From NCBI RefSeq assembly GCF_905475465.1, contig NC_062241.1:4588001-4652000 (forward strand): DNA of 64,000 nt. Direction: 5' to 3'. The position numbers and the translations under genes are program-made. The notes under the pieces were generated by a model. It did not search any database. It was not told the origin of the DNA and was given only the letters and a program-made list of their open reading frames with translations. This stretch comes from Pieris napi (taxonomy: Eukaryota; Arthropoda; Insecta; Lepidoptera; Pieridae). Shown in pieces: positions 1 through 12,300 of the stretch; the first letter of the stretch is position 1, and each line of letters starts with the position of its first letter.

Positions 1-171
1 GCCAACTACGCAAAAAATAATCTTTATAAAAACAATTCTCAGGCCACACCAAACCATAGACAGATTTCATAAAACATGATGCCAAAAATAGCATAGATGA
101 TAATATTAGCATAAGCTAAATTATCAATGTATCTATTTTGTCGCAAACACGATTTACGCTTGATGACGTAA

Positions 172-322
172 CATAATGGTTGCCAAGTTTTGGCATTACC
201 CAACGCTGGATCGGTGTCATTGCCTTATTCAACCACGCGACCCCGATTGCAGGCTTTTTCGCTATGTCTTCCAAGGAAGCGTTGCCTGAATTGCCTATGA
301 AAGATAAGGGTGACTTATATTA
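172..322 (+). other. Short ORF, possible terminal exon or gene fragment, unknown
   Basis: An open frame of 49 codons runs from just after a TAA to a TAG. It lacks an early ATG, so it would be an exon or a truncated copy. The middle is hydrophobic and the end is charged, finishing in KDKGDLY. The composition looks more protein-like than the AT-rich surroundings. No good polypyrimidine acceptor precedes it. I do not recognise the family. It could be the last exon of an upstream plus-strand gene, a retro-fragment inside the first lap intron, or chance. Confidence 0.25.
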
Positions 323-3300
323 GTTTTGCGTCAACTTCTAAACTACTATAACAATATTTTGTATATAAAATAAAATAGATATTGTGTGTTTAATTAGTAG
401 GTATCAGTTTGTGTTGTTAAATCATTCTTCCTCGGTTTCTACAATAAGTATTAAACTAAAAATTTCAACTATGTCTTTGACCTACACATAGGTAAACTAT
501 ACATTGATTCCTGAAATAATAACTACCTTAGAAAGGTTTGCGACAAATTATTATTATAAATAGTTTGTCATATTGCCTTTTTAGTGGTTGAATGTTCTAT
601 GTAGTAAGCGCAAATAAGTTATGATTGAATATTTCCTTCCTCGTAATCTATAAATGTTTTAGTTTAAGTTACAAACTAATGTCTCTAACAATTTATTTTG
701 GAAATATACCTTTATTGCCATTTTATACTACAACAAATAATACGAGAAAAACTTTATCAAGTAATTATTTATACATATTACACTGATGATCTGAATAAAA
801 ACACGTTCAATTGTAAACCTATTTCGGGTTTTAAAGTCGCTTATAATTTAAAAAAACTCACGTGAATTAGGCCAACAAGTCAATTGTCGAAGTTTATCCT
901 TGAATACCACGAAAGTCCTCGTACTATAGTAATAATCAAATCAGAGGTTTGCAAATCTACCTTTCGGAACTTTCGCTTCAAGTTTGGGTGTCAGAAGAGC
1001 CTTGAGAATTTCTTAACAGTCTGTCTGTGGTGTAGGTTTATTTTGGGACGGCCGCGGCGCATGTGGTCCGCAATCGATAGCATAAGTATGTCTAAGAGGA
1101 AAATGGAATTTTCCAGACGAATTGCCCTACGAACCAGTTTAATTGACAAATTAGGTTGATTTAAAGGACCTTTGTAATTCACGGTTCACACTTCTTAGTG
1201 ATAGTTATTTATGTACTGTCTTGTAATGTAAATATTTATAAAACAAAATTAGTTATTTAATTTATATTTGGACCTCTTTAAAACAATTATTTAAAACTAT
1301 TTTAATTAGGCTGAAAGCAAATACAATTTTAATTTACAATCAATCAAATTACAAAGTTTTAGAAATGATCTTAAAAGAGTACCAAATATCACGTCACATA
1401 TCATCAGTATTTATGCAACACAATGTAGCGAGCCAGTGCACTTATGATTACCTAGTCAGGAGCAAGGGTTACGAGATTGAAGTTCATCGACACACGGTGA
1501 CCTTACGCACGGGTGAAATAGTATTGATCCTTTGTGAGCCTTCAAACCTTGTAACCGTTATTCATTACAAGGCTGTTTGATAATAAACTAAGTGGTTTTG
1601 ATACTTGATAACGAGTTATTGATATGTTCGTAAAGTTAAATAGTTGTTTTTAATAATTTTAATTATTACATGTAAGTAACGCATACGAAGTATATGTTGT
1701 ATACTTATACGACATTTTTTATCATTGTTAATAATAACTAATTTAATTTAACTAAAAAAATTATTTATTTTTTTAATAAATAAAAACAGCGAAAAGTAAG
1801 AAAAGAAAGATTACTATTACTCGGGTCGGGTCGGGTACTTCCAAAACTGCATATTCTGAAACCTATATATCCGATCTTTAGTCCGAGGCCAAATAACCGA
1901 ATTTTATCAGTCTAGTCTAGTCAGAATAGGTAGTGTTACCAAATACAAGTCGCGAAATACTTGAGATGCAACATTTTGACCCGAATGCAGCATTGTCACT
2001 GACATTGAAACAAATAGCGATGCGGTGTTAAGCCATACAACTTAATGCTATACGCGACCCTTTTACAATATAGGGAATCCTATCACCAGCGTTACTGTTA
2101 GATTCAGGCACGAGACTAAGTCAAAAATGTATTGGATTTTGACATACGGGGTTACGCGCTGAGGCGCGTTTCTGAATAGCACCCCCTAGTTACAAGATAA
2201 ATGAAAGACGTAAAAATGTGTTGTGGGCGTTTCCGGACTACGCCTCTATGAAAATACAGATAAGTGATAACACGTTATCTAACTTATATGTAACTGTACT
2301 TGACAAGCTTTTTGCCGTTTAATTGAATTATTCAAAGAATAACTTATTAATTCGTTCGTGTACCTTAGGGAATTGTCCATTCAAGAGATTTTTTCATAGA
2401 CTTTTCTTTCCACTTCATTTGAAAGATGTAATTCCTGGATTTTTTTAATAGTCTCTTCATCTCATCATTGGCAATATGGTATATTGCCTAACTTAAAACA
2501 AGTAACTTAAATCTAACATAATTGACTAATAAAGGATATATAACACAAGAATGTGTCTAATAACACTACTTTCAGTTAGAGACTTGGGCGAACTGTAAGA
2601 AGACCTTATAATATTTTCAATTTTAATTAAAAACAGGCGAAATTAAAGCAAATTCAACAACTCGTTGTAGTATATATTTAATACATGGCCTTGGTTATTC
2701 GCGCAATTTTTTGCCATTATATTTTAATGGGAATTAACGGTGAATATTGGATGCAAAGACCATGGAACACCAAATTATTGAAAGATAAAGTAGCATGACG
2801 GTTCCATTGATATATTTTGAATAGGTGTTAGTGTTTATATTGCTTATTTCTCACGAAGTAGAGAACTAATATCTTCACAGAACCTTTTAGAGGCACACGT
2901 GATACGTATCCATTTAAATTCATTGCCGTGGCGTAGGTCAAGGGTCACGCTATACTGAGAAGCTGAGATTTGAGATTCTTTTTTTACAATTTAATTGCAA
3001 ATAAATGAATTGCTTGGTAATGATTAATTTTCATGTCACTATCATTACAGTTACAGTACGACTATAATATTAATAGTACCGTTGATACATAAATTTGTCC
3101 GTATTTTAAATTGAAAATAAATTTGATTCCTTTATACGAGTGCAATTTGTAACGCGTTTCATATTTTTTGCTCATAATTCAGATAAAGTTATAAGATTTA
3201 TATGATTTGAGATACTTCAATGCACTCAACGTCATTTAGAGGACATGCCGTTGATTTGCATATATTGATAATGTGCAGCTGATTAGCCACTTGTTCTCTA

Positions 3301-6300
3301 CGTGACAAAACATGTTGATTTTAACAAAGCGAAAGATTCTCCTCTCCTTTACCGACGACCTGTTCCTTGACTCCTAATTTAACTTTGTTAAATTGTCATA
3401 TTGTTTATCTCAAAGTTTATATTCGCAAAGATTCAAGAACTGGTAGTAGGATGGAAAGTAGGTTATACAGATACCATTTTCATTAGTTTTGTGTCTTGAA
3501 TTTCTACTGAATGCGCAAATTAGAGAACGAAAGATGAACGTGAAGTTCTTCGTGATTTGATCCTTATTGCATGTTTCGTTTGTTTTTGCTGCTCACAAAT
3601 GAAACGTGCTATTGCTTTGTCTCATATTTTATTTTAACCCTAATATCCGTAGAGAGAACTGACAAAGTATCTTGACTAGTTGGTTTTCGCGGCGGACGAT
3701 ATGAAGTCGTCTATCTCTGTTGCAAGGGATAATAATGAACTGTTTACAAAAGAAACTGGTATTAATCTTTACGAGTGTGTTTATTAATTTTATACAATTA
3801 TCCGTGCTACGCTCTCACATTACCTTGATATAGACATTTTATTTGCCATTTAATGTTTAACGACTCGATAATGATTCATTGATCCAACGGATTTATTAAC
3901 ATTGTATGTCGCTTATCGTGTATGGAAACCAGTGGTATATGGAAATTATATTTGCGATTGAATGTTTATTTGTCGGAATGAACTATTTCATTTCCAGTAT
4001 AGGATTTCATATGCATATAATACATATTTATAATTTATTCAGTTTGAATCTGCAGAAACGTTATGAGAATTTTCGTAGGTATATTGATCGAAATCGAAAT
4101 TTATATAATATTACATTAATTCTTCGTAGTTTAAGCATAATTTATGTAATTGAAAATCGTTGCTAAGTTAATAATATAAAATCTTTTTGAATTAATTAGT
4201 TTTTGTTAAGCCTTCGGATTATTATAGCGTCCATGACGCGACTGAGTTCTATGCTCTCTGTTCTTATGGTATTTTGGTGTTGTTTAAAGTATGCAGGATA
4301 TGACATAAGTGACACGAACGCATATCAAGATATAAAGATTTTATTAATAGTATTATATTCCTGTATATAATCTCTTCCATTAAATCAGCATTTTTCATTA
4401 TGATAAGGCTGATAATTGACTGGTTTCCGTAGCACGTCTTAGGATATAAAGATTGGTAGATTCGTAATATCCTTTTAAACAATGCGATGTTAACATACCG
4501 GTAATCCTAAAGCTCGGACAAGCGTATTTGTTTCACTATATTTTAAGAGAGATGGCTTTAGAATTTAAAGTACGTCATGTACATACATATTTTCATACAT
4601 CAATTCTATTTTACAAATAGAATTGATTATTTTATTGACGCTTTTATCTGCTTCGTAATTAATAAAAATGTCTAAAGAACCACATGTTTGTAACAAGCAA
4701 GTTTATTACGAATCTATTTAAGTCTTTACTGTATCTAACTTGATTTTTCCTTTGCTTTTGGGAAGGCGCCGCCGGTGCAAGGATTGGTGAGTAATTGAGA
4801 ATTAGCTGCTTCTGTTGTGTTCTTGTCTCGGTTCTATGCATAATAGTAAGTAGCTACGAGTTGTACACTGTTCTAAGAATTCCCCACAACTGACTCTAAA
4901 CAATTCTACGCTTCGTAGCTCTTACGATTGGTATTCTGCATAGAGCTTAGGCGCCAGCGGGGACACGCTTTTGGGTTTTGAGGCTCTGTTTACGGAACTG
5001 GTTTACTTTTAGATGTGTTGTGCACTTGTTTTTCTGTTTTTACCACACAGCACTCGCAAGATTTGTGTTGCTTTTTTGTATATATTTAATTTAAAGTCAG
5101 AATATATTGTGTCTTTCGAAGCTTTGATGTTTTTGTCCGCTAAATTCTGGTCTTTTAGCTTAGAGTTTTCAGTATTTTGTTTTCATATGCATGTGAACGG
5201 CTGCCATTATTATAAAAAAAACATTGTTTTCATTCATTGTTTTAGTTGTATGACGTTCCGTGCGAATCTCCGCAACCTTGACCCAAACAGTAACTTTACA
5301 ATGGTTCGTGTTATGACTGTATAGCATAATGTTCATAACTAGATATTATTTTCGTGTTTTTTTTTTAATAAAATCTGCGAGACTGACACAGACGATGTAC
5401 ATCATTATATGTGTAACGTGTGGAAATAAATTTGTTTCTCCTGAAGCATCAGATTTCACGTATTTTTTTATCTTTGTTATGTTCAGCCATGTGTAGCCAA
5501 TGTATTGACTTGTTAACGGGTGGTTTCGATTACATAATCATCCGTTTGGGCTACATAGAATTTAATAGATAGGCAGACTATAAAAGTATTAATGATCGAT
5601 ATTTACGTGGCTGTTTATTTGACAGGTAATGACGTGACGTGACGTGAATCACCTAATGATGTATTTATGTTATATGTTGTTTAATACTTTTAAAACTAAA
5701 TACAATTGACAGATAATAACCGAAGCTAGTTAACGTCAAATTAATCGTTTTTGTAGGATTCTATGTGTTAGCTGTTTCTTTTCTTGGATATTCTCTGACA
5801 AGGAAAAATGATATCGATGAATTGGGTCAGATACAGTTTTTGAATTTCATTTGTTTGTTTTAATATATTAGTAGTATGTTAACAATTAAAGAAACATTCG
5901 TATAAGAAATTGACTTTTCATAATTCAGATAACATGTATATTTTTGTTTGATTACGTATACTCTAATAAGTAGTTACGCTTCTATGTAATGCACGCGATG
6001 CACCTTGCACATTTTGCTTAAAAGATTAGAAGTTGCTTTGTAAAATGTAAGTAGATTAGAATTAGGTTTAAGTCATACGATTTAGCGGCTCATTTACTAA
6101 GTAAACAACCGCTTTTAAACAGCCCTTTAAAGTATTTTGTATGTGTAAACAAAACCTCTTCATTAGTTACTACATTATTAGTTAGAGGTGTCACAAAAAC
6201 ACTTAGACTGAATATAGCAAATTTATTGTTTCCTTAGAGTAGAAGGTTGTTAAAACTTATTATAAAATTGTAATGGCAAAATGTATACGTCGAAAGGTAT

Positions 6301-6339
6301 TGTTAGTCGAACTATAATTTAATTTGTTTATATATTCAG
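323..6339. other. Non-coding stretch upstream of the first visible lap exon
   Basis: About 6 kb of AT-rich sequence with many stops in all frames. I looked for the N-terminal ANTH-domain exons of lap (the PIP2-binding lysine region and the segment ahead of [11 protein letters not shown]) and did not find them, so they are probably upstream of the window and this is intron. The only noted motif is a triple TGACG-type run at 5630-5647. No transposon ends were recognised here. Confidence 0.5.
5630..5647 (+). promoter_or_regulatory. Triple overlapping CRE/ATF-like motif
   Basis: The sequence TGACGTGACGTGACGTGA gives three overlapping TGACGT/TGACGTGA units. TGACGT is the core of CREB/ATF sites. 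It lies about 700 bases before a lap exon, inside what is probably an intron. Function is inference only; it may simply be a short tandem repeat. Confidence 0.2.
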
Positions 6340-9300
6340 GCTATGATATGTCACCGTTTATACGTCGGTACGCGAGGTACCTCAACGACAAGGCGTTGTC
6401 GTACAGGACTGTCGCGTTCGACTTCTGCAAGGTTAAAAGGGGGTAAGTCAGTTTTGTACCAAAATAGATCCCTTTGAGTGGACTCACAAATCTTCCCTTA
6501 TAAAGATTACGAAGAGCTTACAGTAGAATTCCCTGAAAGTATTCTATATTAAAACTAAAAACTCTTTCAAGAAAATTGCTTTAGGTCACATATTCAATAC
6601 ATCAATGTTACTGTGTGTCAGTCGTTAAGCAACTTATCTGTAATAAATTAAAATCCTTAGGGTCTGTTTCACAATGTACGGATAAGTTCCGAATTAGCTA
6701 TTTATTACTTATTGGTAGGATAAACACTATTGTTGCGTTTCACGACTGTCAGATAGCGCTATACGTCACATAAAGTCCATCATAAGTTATGAGTCCGATG
6801 ATTGTCAAAAAGCACAATTTATCTTCCCAATAATTTATCCGTTGCATAGCTATTTGGTACTTTATGCATACATTGTGAAACAGACCCTTAATCTAGTACT
6901 ATCTTTTTTGGATATAGAATCCAGAACTTCTAAGCTTAGTATGTGGAATAAACCCATACTGTGATTTAACCAGTGACTTGGGAAAGTATATTATAATTTG
7001 TACTATAAGGCATATGACATTGGCAAATCCACCGTTATATTTCAGGAAAGAAGAAGGATCCCTTCGTATGATGAATGCTGAGGAGCTGCTCAAAACTCTA
7101 CCAGTGCTCCAGGCTCAACTCGATGCTCTATTGGAGTTCGACTGCACCGCCAACGACCTCACTAATGGTGTTATTAACATGTGCTTCATGCTGCTGTTCA
7201 GGGATCTCATCAGGTATGTAATTTTATTACTATTAATGTGGAACGCAATGTTTTATTTGTTATTAACCAGTAAACTCTTTAGTAAAGCTTTTATATATAG
7301 TTGCGACAAATAATTAATTCGTATCACTCAACATTTTAAGTGACCAACTGAAACAAGGAAATATTTGTTTTAACAACATTGAATTTTTTTTGTATTAGAT
7401 GTATAAAATTATATTTCATTAAAATAAAAGGTAATTGTATATAAATAAATATAAGTACATATATGCCAAATAAATCCATCTTTATTTTTTATCCATATTT
7501 CAGTATAATTCGACTACTGGGTCAAATCTGACCCAAAGGACAGCAACGTTTGTAAGGTTAAAGGTTATGAAGGTTAAGTGTTACCAGAAAGTTAGTGTAT
7601 GTGTGTGGGGGCCTTACGTTGCTTTTTGATAGTAGGGTAAGATTCAGAGTCGATATTACTGCCGTATGTCAAAAACTTACTGTATTCTGAGATACGGGAG
7701 TCGTACTTTCAGATACATAAATCACAACACAATAACAAGGAAATTGTTAGCTACGCTTAGCCCCTTGATTAAACTAAACATCAAATAGTCTATTGTTCTG
7801 CCTGTTTCACTATCGTATCAATAAAAGGTGAACAATATTTTTCAATATCTCGTAGCTTACAATAATAACGTCAGCTTCTATATTTCAGATTATTCGCGTG
7901 CTACAATGATGGTATCATAAATCTGTTGGAGAAGTACTTCGATATGAACAAGAAGAACTGCCGGGACGCTCTCGACCTCTATAAAAAGTTCCTTATCAGG
8001 ATGGATAGAGTCGGCGAGTTCTTGAAGGCGAGTATTGCGTGTGTTAAGCCGAATTTACATTACGAAACTAGTGTTATGCATGTTGGAATGAGTTTCATGA
8101 AAATAGTTGCAGCACGTGTGAAACTACTTTAACAAAAAATAATAGTGTCGTGAAATCAACAGTATCACCAACGACATGGCTCTGTCAACATCAAAGCTTC
8201 ATTTTGCGATGCAGAACGTCGTGGTACAGATGTTAATATATAAAATTCGAAAAAGGTTATTTTTATCAACTGACCAACGTTGGTTTGCCATTTTGGCGGT
8301 CATTTAGCTGCACGATGCACTCAAACACACGTCTGCCCTGTGCAAATGCTTTCGCGACACTAGTTTCGTGTCGCGTTTTCATCGTGAAAGTAGTTGCGTG
8401 ACATTAGTTTTACAAAAAATATGCGCATGGCACGAAATTTATCCAGTGTCGCGAAACCGATGCATGCATTATGAAACTGTAAATTTACACGTGAAATTGT
8501 TGATGAAATTTATGTCATAAAACTAATTCCAAGCCACTAGTTTCGTAATGTAAATTCGGCTTAAAAGATTGGTAGCAGGCACAATTTTGAGTCTGATTTG
8601 TGGATTCAATTCATCATATTTCTTAAGAAATCATGAAATCCAACACCAAGAAAATCAAACCCAAACCATCAGGGCTATTGATACAATAACTGAAAACATG
8701 GTTATTACCTAATTTCCTGTGAAAAATTCTATTGAATCTAGAAACTTTTAAATTTACAAACCGCTAAATTAGCCGGCCTCTTTAAGTACCCACGTTACCT
8801 ATATTTTTAAAAGATTATTCTAATATGATCTTGAGAATTTAGTTTAAAAGGGTTAGAGTCTGGCTTATGAAAGAAGATAATTGAATTATTTGAAAACTTT
8901 CGGATGGCAACACAGAATGTCATTGAATTTCTTAGGTTAGTATGATTTATTGTCTTGATACCGAATAGTTAACAGGTTACATACATAATAGCCTAAACTT
9001 TGTTTTATTGATTTTTTTGAATCTGATTTTGATTATTATAGAAATACTCAAACTCAAAATATCTTTATTCAAGTGGGTAACCAAGTACACTTTTGAATCG
9101 TCAAGTTAAATTAATCGTAAATTTACATTTACTACCAGTTCGCAAGTCAAGGGCGTAGAGCGGGTAAGAAGAACTGGCAAGAAACTTTCCGCCACTCTTT
9201 TTAATCGCTAAGTATTGTCATATAGTTACTATCAATGTAAAAAATTATAAAACAAAATCAAGTATCAAGTAAGTTTAATCCACAAAATATATCAAACTTT

Positions 9301-12300
9301 TAGGGATACCATACAAAAAAAAAATTGCCGCGCTTTTTCGTTATCTTCTTTCATTGGCCAGACTCTAACGACTATACAAAATTATTTCACAAAATATTGG
9401 CTTATGGGGCTGTTAATTTATGCAATATTATTTTATTGCAGGTTGCAGAAAATGTGGGTATAGACAAGGGTGACATTCCCGACTTGACCCGTGCACCCAG
9501 CAGTCTCCTTGACGCCTTGGAAGGACATCTTGCCACATTGGAGGGGAAGCGCGGTTCCGCAGCTAACACTCCCACACAGACTGCCAGGTAATTATTATAT
9601 AAGGAAATTGAAGGGGACTAACCTAATAATTCATGTAAATATATGAATATATATTATAGGGAAATTTCTATAGTACAGTTACAAAAATATATCTTTGATA
9701 GATTCTTATCTTATATGAATCTATCAAATCTTATATCTTAAATGTAATCGTTATGTATATATAATAATGTTTGTGTCAATTCGTTTAAATATTATTATTT
9801 ATTTTTTCACATGTTTTTTTTTTTTAATAGAACAGGGGGCAAACGGGCAGGAGGCTCACCTGATGTTAAGTGATACCGCCGCCCATGGACACTCAATGCC
9901 AGAGGGCTCGCGAGTGCGTTGCCGGCCTTTCAAGAATTGGTAAAATTACATTAACATTAAGTGAATCTTTACACCTTATATTCCAGTGCCCAAAAGAACG
10001 TAGCCAATGTAATGGGTGCTTTATCATCAACATCATCATCGTTTGGCAACGCGGCTGCTTCAAGCCGTATAGACTCGCAGGCCAATGGGTCACTGTTTAT
10101 TGACGACTCACTTCGTCAACAAGCACTCGCCGAAGAAGAGGCCGCTATGAACCAGTATAAGGTGAGCTTTTAGGGTTTTTAGGTACGAAAATCTTGTAAA
10201 ATGCATACTGTGATGACTCTTTTTTTCTGCCGTTTTAAAATTATGATATCTCTTAAGATGTTTGTTGTAATCAAATAATTTGTCCAATTTTGTCCAAATT
10301 AAATTAGGTGTTTTTTGGATAAATATTAAATTTAAGTACGATAAAAAGTTATACTGATTCAACCTAATAAAACACATGCTGTTAACTTTTAAAGAACTAG
10401 TAGACTTTTTTACGCAGTGCACACAACGGAAATTAAAAAGAAAAGGGTTTTTATAGCTTATTTCTCTTTAATACTCCACTCTGTCGGAGAGTGACTTAAA
10501 GTTTACCTTGATAAATGAATAGTCCAACAAAAAAACCACGCATCAGTAGATTAGTATAGTTTTTTTATTCTTCCCATTGCTTTAAATACTAGTTATAATA
10601 TCAAGTATTCACATGTAAGTTGGAAACGTTTTAATCTAATTAAATCTTAAGTTTCCACAAAGTACAATTGCGCACTAAAACTTATGATACGTTAACACGT
10701 ACGTGCACCAAATGTTCCGTTCTTGTTCCTAAGGAATGTAGTATTAGAATTAGCACACTTTCGCAGGTCCACTTATTCCAAGGTGAAGAGGTGACCGGTG
10801 AAGAAGATGTAACACAGATTTCTCAACTATTTGTAAGGAATTTGTGGTTTGGGTATTTGGGTCTCATAATCATGGGTCTCATTGAGTCTTGGGAATGGTT
10901 CTTGGTGCTTTTGTATTAAATGGGAATTTTGCCAAAAAAAAATTCTACATGCTTTTGTCTTTACCGGGAGAAGATTAACTAGAAATTCTGGGATATTTGT
11001 ACAATCATCTTGGGTTTTAAGACTAGATAATTTTGTGTATATTTATCGTTTGGATATATAAATTCCAAGTTTGTTTCACAAGTCATGATAATCTATGTAT
11101 ACCATCACATGTTGTCACGGGTTTAGTGAATTCATTGTGCAATGTTTTAGGCATAAAATTTGGGCTAATTATGAGTCCCGTATTGCAATTTTTCATACTC
11201 CACCTTATTGCCGAATTCCACCCTTACAGTTTTATGTCTTAGTATTAAATCTAAAATAATATTTCTATTTGTACTGGTAAGTTAAATCAGCTATATTTTT
11301 AAAAGTGTTTATCAAAAACTACGTAAATTTTATATCCTATAGTAGATTTTGCGTTTTAGTCATAGAATAATTATATTTTTCTAAAACATCGGGTTTTGTT
11401 TCGCTGAGCTTAATATTTCAAATTTCATCGACATCAGTCATTTTTTATTATTGATATTGTATGTCCAGTTATTGCCCAGTTGTTCCACAAATTGTGCATT
11501 CGTATCTATTCCGTGTCTAGTCCCTGAACATTTTTTATGGAACATTAGCCAAATGGCAGGTTACAGTTCACATTTAAAACAATCTTTAACCATTTCAGAA
11601 TAAAGTCGCTTCTCCAACAAACTCTGCCAACAACCCGTTCTTATCATCTCAACCACAGCAGTCCCAGAACATTGTTGATTTGTTTGGACCAACCCCGGTC
11701 GAAACAAATACTACGAGCAAGGCCTCTGACGATTTATTGTCTCTTGGTAATCCCTTCGCGGATATGTTCGGAGGTGGAGGTAAGAATAATTTAAGTAAGA
11801 CATAATCTACAATTAATGTCGATAGTTTAGTTTTTTAAACATTTTATTCCAAAAAAAATCAGTAAATTGTTTTTAAACTATAATTGTTATATACTAAATG
11901 TTCTTTAGGATTACATATTATGTCGCACATTATACATATGATACAAACTTGATTCTATTCTGCACCTTGAAAGCTGAACGATAGAATATCAGGAATTTCT
12001 TAATAGGTCCAAATTGAGCATAAGAGAGAAGATTTATTGAAATTATTTCAACATTCAGTAAAGTAATTTACTAAATGTATATAACGTTCCTTTAAAATGT
12101 GTATCATAATATTAGTAGTGCTTTCAAAGGTGAAAGGGCTTTTAATTGTACATAATAAATATCACTGTATATTATTTCGCACTTAGATGGATGTTCCAAA
12201 ACGAATCGAGACTTACAATTTATTTCATGAAGCAAACTCGAATAATTCAATATGTCAAGATTTAAATAATAATAATGATTAATTTGATATAATTTGCACT

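Noticed and set aside
884..1182. Overlapping ORFs of 91 aa (+) and 63 aa (-)
   Set aside because: Neither has a recognisable domain or splice context; they shadow each other in a slightly GC-richer patch.
1365..1580. 71-aa plus-strand ORF
   Set aside because: Open by chance length, no motif, no splice or promoter support.
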